The translations under genes were made by a program, and so were the position numbers. This document shows positions 59,401-64,000 of a stretch of 64,000 nt of DNA, one piece after another. Each line of letters begins with the position of its first letter. Positions within the stretch are counted from its first letter, which is position 1. The notes below the pieces were generated by a model. It did not search any database. It was not told the DNA's origin and worked only from the letters and a program-made list of their open reading frames with translations. Source of the DNA: Thamnaconus septentrionalis (Eukaryota; Chordata; Actinopteri; Tetraodontiformes; Monacanthidae); the NCBI GenBank assembly GCA_009823395.1, contig CM020505.1, positions 12,907,129 through 12,971,128 of the forward strand, read 5' to 3'.

Positions 59401-59535
59401 ACAGATGGACGAGGGCGACGAGGAAGAATGCACCGAGCAGGAACGCAACAGAGGAACAGATGTTTGTGGACTGTGGAGAAAATGTTTTGTGTAAACAGCT
59501 GATGGGGATTTGAGCTATGTCATGTGTGTGGGATG
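56483..59535 (+). repeat. Tandem duplication, copy 1 (3.05 kb)
   Basis: It starts GATTTGAATCGGTTGTATTT and contains, in order, a poly(T) run, a (TA)n tract near 56668, a unique-looking middle part, a second (TA)n near 57867, a G-rich GGGGT/GGGT stretch at 58630-58680 and a (GAA)-rich part near 59150. No gene is recognised. Copy 2 follows directly, head to tail. Confidence 0.95.
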
Positions 59536-62500
59536 GATTTGAATCGGTTGTATTTAGTGTGGGAGAGTTTTGTTTGCCGTTTTTTTTTTTTTTTAACATC
59601 GCAAGCCACAAAACCACATGAGTGCTCGCTGTCTTAACGACAGTCCGCCACATGACACAAGCGGCGAGGGGAGGAAGTCATGCATGACCTCACATACTTA
59701 ATGGTGGACGATTGAAATATATATATATATATATATATAAAAACTTTTTTTATTAAAGCATTTGGGACGGATGAAGCTTCAAAGAGTGAAAAGCAACATT
59801 GCATTGAGAAAAGTGACCACACTTTTCCCACCTGCAGCGACTAAAGCCTGTCTTCTGGGCTGCAGGCTGGATTGATGGACCAGAAGTGTAAACACGGCTG
59901 CTAATCATAAAACACAGGCGTTCGGTCTGCTGGTACTGCTAAATATCTGACTTTAAGGACTTTTTTTCTTTGTGTGCCACATCATGTAACGTTTTTTTTT
60001 TTTTTTTGAAAGGCGCCCACTGACTCCGCTTGGTGCAGACTTGGCATGGTCCCAATTAGCCAGCGAGGAAATGATTACAAGATAAATGAACTCCTGTCTG
60101 CCTGAAAGTTATTTTCCTTTCTTTGCTTTATACTAATTTAAGCCAACAAACTCACCAGAACTGAGAAAGTCAATTCTTTACTTGTGCTTTCACGCAAAAA
60201 AGGTCTCTATAGTTTATAGTAGTTCAAAGTTGAACTGCAAATCATGCAGGGCTGCTCCACTGGAGCCCAGCGTGTTAAAACTAATATATTTTACAGCCTT
60301 TAAAAGTACGTATTATATAGTGATGCCCAGAGCACTCCTGAGGACCACATGAGTTGCCCACAGGCCTGTTGGAAAAGTTGCAGAACTCATTGAGCTGCGT
60401 CTAAAATTCAATTTTATCCAACCTTGTTAAGTCATTGCTGATAATTTTTGAGAACTCATTATCTTGATCAGTGTCTTCACATAGATGAGTATCATTAATA
60501 ATAATATATAACTTTGAGAGTTTGTTATTTCAGGAGAGTCTAGCAAACTGGTATCCCTTCAAATGACTCGGGACCTATGAAGTAGCTCTCAGTGCCAAAA
60601 AGGTGACTCCTGCTTTGTACTTTACCGATACTAATATTACACACACAGTAGTGGACAAAAGTTTCCAGGCATGCTTGATTTTCCTACATCCCAATTACTT
60701 TCATAAATTAATGTTTTTTGTGTGTTTCAGAAGGTTTTTTTTTAGCTGCATCAGTGGCACACAAACTATTATTAACAAAATATTTTGTTGTTTTATTGTT
60801 AATAAGGTGACTGCACTAAAATAAACTGCACTCAAAGACCTGAGACTTGGTGGATTTTTTAGTGGAATACGGCGCATCACAAATGCATGAGGTGTCCATA
60901 AACCAGACCACTGTGTATATATATATATATATATACCTGTTGGTTACAGTAAATGTCCCCCCAGCTCACTTTAAAAATAGCCTTGTGCCAGAGTGAATCC
61001 CCCTCCGGTGTTGTGGCAACAACCATCTCCTGTGCGACTGAGCGCTGCCACGCTGTGACCTTTCTAACTTTATGAACTGTGGGCGAAGAATGTCGGACAC
61101 GCGGTGCATATTTGTGACGCTGCTATACAGCAGCTGCCTCAGCGCCGGCTTGTCGTTGTCATAGTCCGTGTTGCGTTTCCTCTGGGCGTAAAGATCAGAC
61201 GCGTGGCGGGAGACACTCCTGCTGCCCCCTTTCTCCCTTATTCCACAGATCCTGTTGTTTCCATCAGTTATGCCCTTGGTACAGGCCCACTAAGGAACAA
61301 CACGAGTTGGGAGAGAGGAGGGAGGGAGGAGGTGGTGGGGGAGGAGCAGCCATGCATTAAGTTATTTTTTAAATGACGATGATCAGAGCGGAGGAGCATG
61401 CCAGTGGGAGGGGGAATGAATAGAGGAGCGAGAGGAGGCGGCTTCACGGCTCTCCTGACCGCCTCGCTCTCCTCTCCCATTGGTCAACCCCTCCCCCATT
61501 CATTAATGTATGGGTTGTTTTTGTTTTTTTCTCTCCGAGCGTGAGCCCTCCCACTCGCCCGCAGCGTCTCAAGCAGCCGTGACAGCTGTCATCGCCGCGT
61601 ACGTCCAAGGCCATCACGTCCACTAGGGGCCCCCGCAGGAGCGGTCTGAAATAATAAGTGACGGGAAGATTTTGGCGAGATGGGTGGGGTGGGGTGGGGT
61701 GGGGTGGGGTGGGGTGGGTTTGGGTGGGAACTGGGGAGGTTCAACGGGGACCTGCAAATAACGCCGCCTTCATTTCACCTGGAGGACGTTGGACAAACAC
61801 ACCTGAGCAAATATTCTGATAACTGCGAGGCCCTTCATGCAATCTCAAGTGGCATCCTTTTGGATTTACTGCTGTCCGTAATGACTGGAACCCCTTTGAA
61901 GTTCCTCCAGGCACTGGGTGGCGTTGAAGTGAACCGTCGCTGCTCCGTTGAATGCGTTGGTGTGGAGTGTCAATTTGACTGCACGCCGGCGAGGAGGAAG
62001 AAGAAACATGCACCTTTTTAACAGACATAAAATTATGAAAAAAATAAATAGATACCTAAATAAATAAATAAATGCATATATAATAAACAACAAACAAATA
62101 AAATCAAACACAAGCCAAAAAGAAACATTCAATCTTTCAGTGCATCAGAAAAAAATAATTCATTGTTTAAAATAGCACACAAAATGTTTTTATGGTACAA
62201 AAAGAAGGAGATGGAGGAGAAGAATGAGAAGAAGAAGCTTCATCCGTGATGCATGTTTCTGTGGCTTTGACACATTCAGATTGATGGCGGTTTTGTGATG
62301 GAGCTTCGACTCGTGATTCAACTCGCTGTCCGACTAGGAATTCAGCGCTGGCGGGGGGACAAAAAAATAAAAGATTTCTATAAGTTTGACACATCTGGCA
62401 TCGTCATCATCATCATCTTCGTCCCTTAATCCCGTCACGGGCGGGGCCTTCGCCGCACAGATGGACGAGGGCGACGAGGAAGAATGCACCGAGCAGGAAC

Positions 62501-62606
62501 GCAACAGAGGAACAGATGTTTGTGGACTGTGGAGAAAATGTTTTTGTGTAAACAGCTGATGGGGGGGGGGGGGGGGGATTTGAGCTATGTCCTGTGTGTG
62601 GATGGA
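59536..62606 (+). repeat. Tandem duplication, copy 2 (3.07 kb)
   Basis: Matches copy 1 along its full length with an offset growing from about 3049 to 3059 bases. Differences are mostly homopolymer and short-repeat lengths, with a few C/T changes such as GGCGCTGAAG/GGCGTTGAAG. It ends at GGATGGAT, also the sequence at the junction between the copies. The G-rich stretch here is a regular (GGGGT)n, and a run of about 16 G lies near 62561-62577. Confidence 0.95.
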
Positions 62607-64000
62607 TGCCACTGATGGTGATGGTGGTGGTGGTTCTGCCGCCGCCCTGAGGGACCGGCCGTCCTGCTGCCCTCGCATCTACACAATCCTCGTTGATGAG
62701 AGTGGCCACCAGACTGGTGGAGGCTAATGCCCTGATGCCATTTGCCGCTTCACAGTCACAAGACAGTGCGTCAGTGAATATGGCGATGTGTGATGAGGCG
62801 CAGTGGATCGATGCGGCGATCAACTTGCACCTTCAGTCGCCGAGGCCGATGTGTTTTTCTACAGACGGATCGGAAGACTGAAAGTTTAGAGTCTCCGACG
62901 TTTTTCTCCTCCGGCTTGTCGTTTTTTTTCCCACTCGCCCCGGTGACCCCCTTTTCCAGCGCCCTCTGATTCCACAACACCGACCTCCTGCCTGACCAGC
63001 CCGCCTGCCAGCCTGCATGCCAGTGCCCCTCCTCCACCCCCACAACTCCCCCGGCGCACGGACACATGGCCACAAGCGCACAACATCACTGTCGCTGAGA
63101 GTCACCAAGCCCTCGGACACGCACACGCACACACACACACACACACAGACGCAAAACATGCCAGATCCCCTGAGAGCACAGCTTGACATGTGGCAAACAA
63201 ACACCTTGTTTGTTTGCCACACACAGTTAATAATGTGTGATATATATGGACTTGAACCCTGAGGCCACTGAGCTTCACTTTGTGTCTTTGTCCATCTCCT
63301 GCCTTTTGTATTTCATTTTTAAAGTCTTCTTCCCTTTTTTTAAAGTGAAGAAAATAATGAGCAGACGTCTGTATTCATTTGCTTTATCATCTTCATTGTG
63401 CTTTTAACCTATCACATCCTCTCTAGTGTGTGCACTAAATGTAATCTTCCCTTCTCACTCACATGCCTCTGTGGACCTTGACCTCCCCGACATCATCAGG
63501 AGTCAGTCCAAGGTAACGACACACACACACACACACACACACCCACAGTGTAACACTAAGCTAATAGCCCAGCATTGTTGTTCTCTCTGTATTACACACA
63601 GAAACTTTGGTGTCTGTTTGGGATCTGAAAGCAATCACACAGACAGTCAGTGGTAGAAAATGTCATTCAATCAAAAGGCTCTTTTTTTCAATACGCATAA
63701 GCCCTGCAGGAAACCATGTTGCTAGGAAACATCACAGCTATGGTCTCTGTGTGCGGACAGCGCAAGCACATACAAGGCAAAAACCCTTGAGGGATTTTTT
63801 TACAGTGTGGTAGTTAAAGCCAGTTAAATGTCATTTTTATTCAACTTTGTCCTAACAAAAGATCTGTTTGAACAAAACAATATTCCATGCAACTTAATAT
63901 AAATATCATAAAATAATAATAATAATAATAATATATAACACAATAGCACAGTTATTAGTAGAAGTTGTAATTTTCTTTTTTTTTGTAAATGTGTACCAGC
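62607..64000 (+). other. KIF13 intron 2, right end
   Basis: It has (CA)n tracts at about 63120-63148 and 63519-63542 and an (AAT)n tract near 63912. No exon of the kinesin motor domain is visible. A short open stretch at 63430-63512 followed by GTAACG was considered and rejected as an exon. Confidence 0.6.

Noticed and set aside
56585..62678. Repeated small frames in the duplicated segment (identical 65- and 67-codon pairs)
   Set aside because: They recur only because the DNA is duplicated. They include homopolymer and (TA)n translations, show no codon-level constraint and shift frame between copies.
63426..63656. Possible small exon with HASVDLDLPDIIRSQSK followed by GTAACG
   Set aside because: The next kinesin exon should encode GQPKVFAYDHCFW-like sequence and start in phase 2; this stretch fits neither the family nor the phase.

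Overview
The window is vertebrate nuclear DNA, almost certainly from a ray-finned (teleost) fish. Its genes are split by many short GT-AG introns. The protein fragments match vertebrate families along their whole length. The background holds fish-type MITEs, a LINE fragment and abundant (CA)n/(TG)n microsatellites. I cannot name the species from sequence alone.

Nine protein-coding genes are recognisable, and I rebuilt their exons by hand from splice sites and codon phase. From left to right they are TMEM255B (-, only the 5' exons), GRK1 rhodopsin kinase (-, 7 exons, 563 aa), ATP4B gastric proton pump beta subunit (+, 7 exons, 291 aa), TMCO3 antiporter-like protein (-, 13 coding exons, 669 aa), DCUN1D2 neddylation factor (+, 259 aa), ADPRHL1 (+, 357 aa, or 981 aa if spliced to a large downstream exon), GRTP1 TBC-domain protein (+, 8 exons, 356 aa), LAMP1 (-, 9 exons, about 423 aa but with a one-base frameshift), and the first two coding exons of a KIF13-family kinesin (+) that runs off the right edge.

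The first eight genes have the order and relative orientation of the human 13q34 block, as I remember that map. Two departures stand out: TFDP1 is missing between TMCO3 and ATP4B, and a KIF13 gene rather than CUL4A lies beyond LAMP1. The genes share location, not one pathway. They cover phototransduction shut-off, gastric acid secretion, endomembrane ion exchange, cullin neddylation, cardiac ADP-ribosylhydrolase-like function, Rab GTPase regulation, lysosome membrane and axonal transport. Gene spacing is tight: GRK1/ATP4B, TMCO3/DCUN1D2 and LAMP1/KIF13 are divergent pairs, and ATP4B/TMCO3 and GRTP1/LAMP1 are convergent.

The right quarter (47.9-64 kb) is gene-poor KIF13 intron. It contains a hAT-type MITE, a second MITE, a GC-rich patch and a 3.05-kb head-to-tail tandem duplication whose copies differ mainly in homopolymer lengths. 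The most notable points are the ADPRHL1 alternative isoform whose splice donor contains the short-form stop codon, the tandem duplication, the LAMP1 frameshift, two GC-AG introns, and a large hairpin in a TMCO3 intron.
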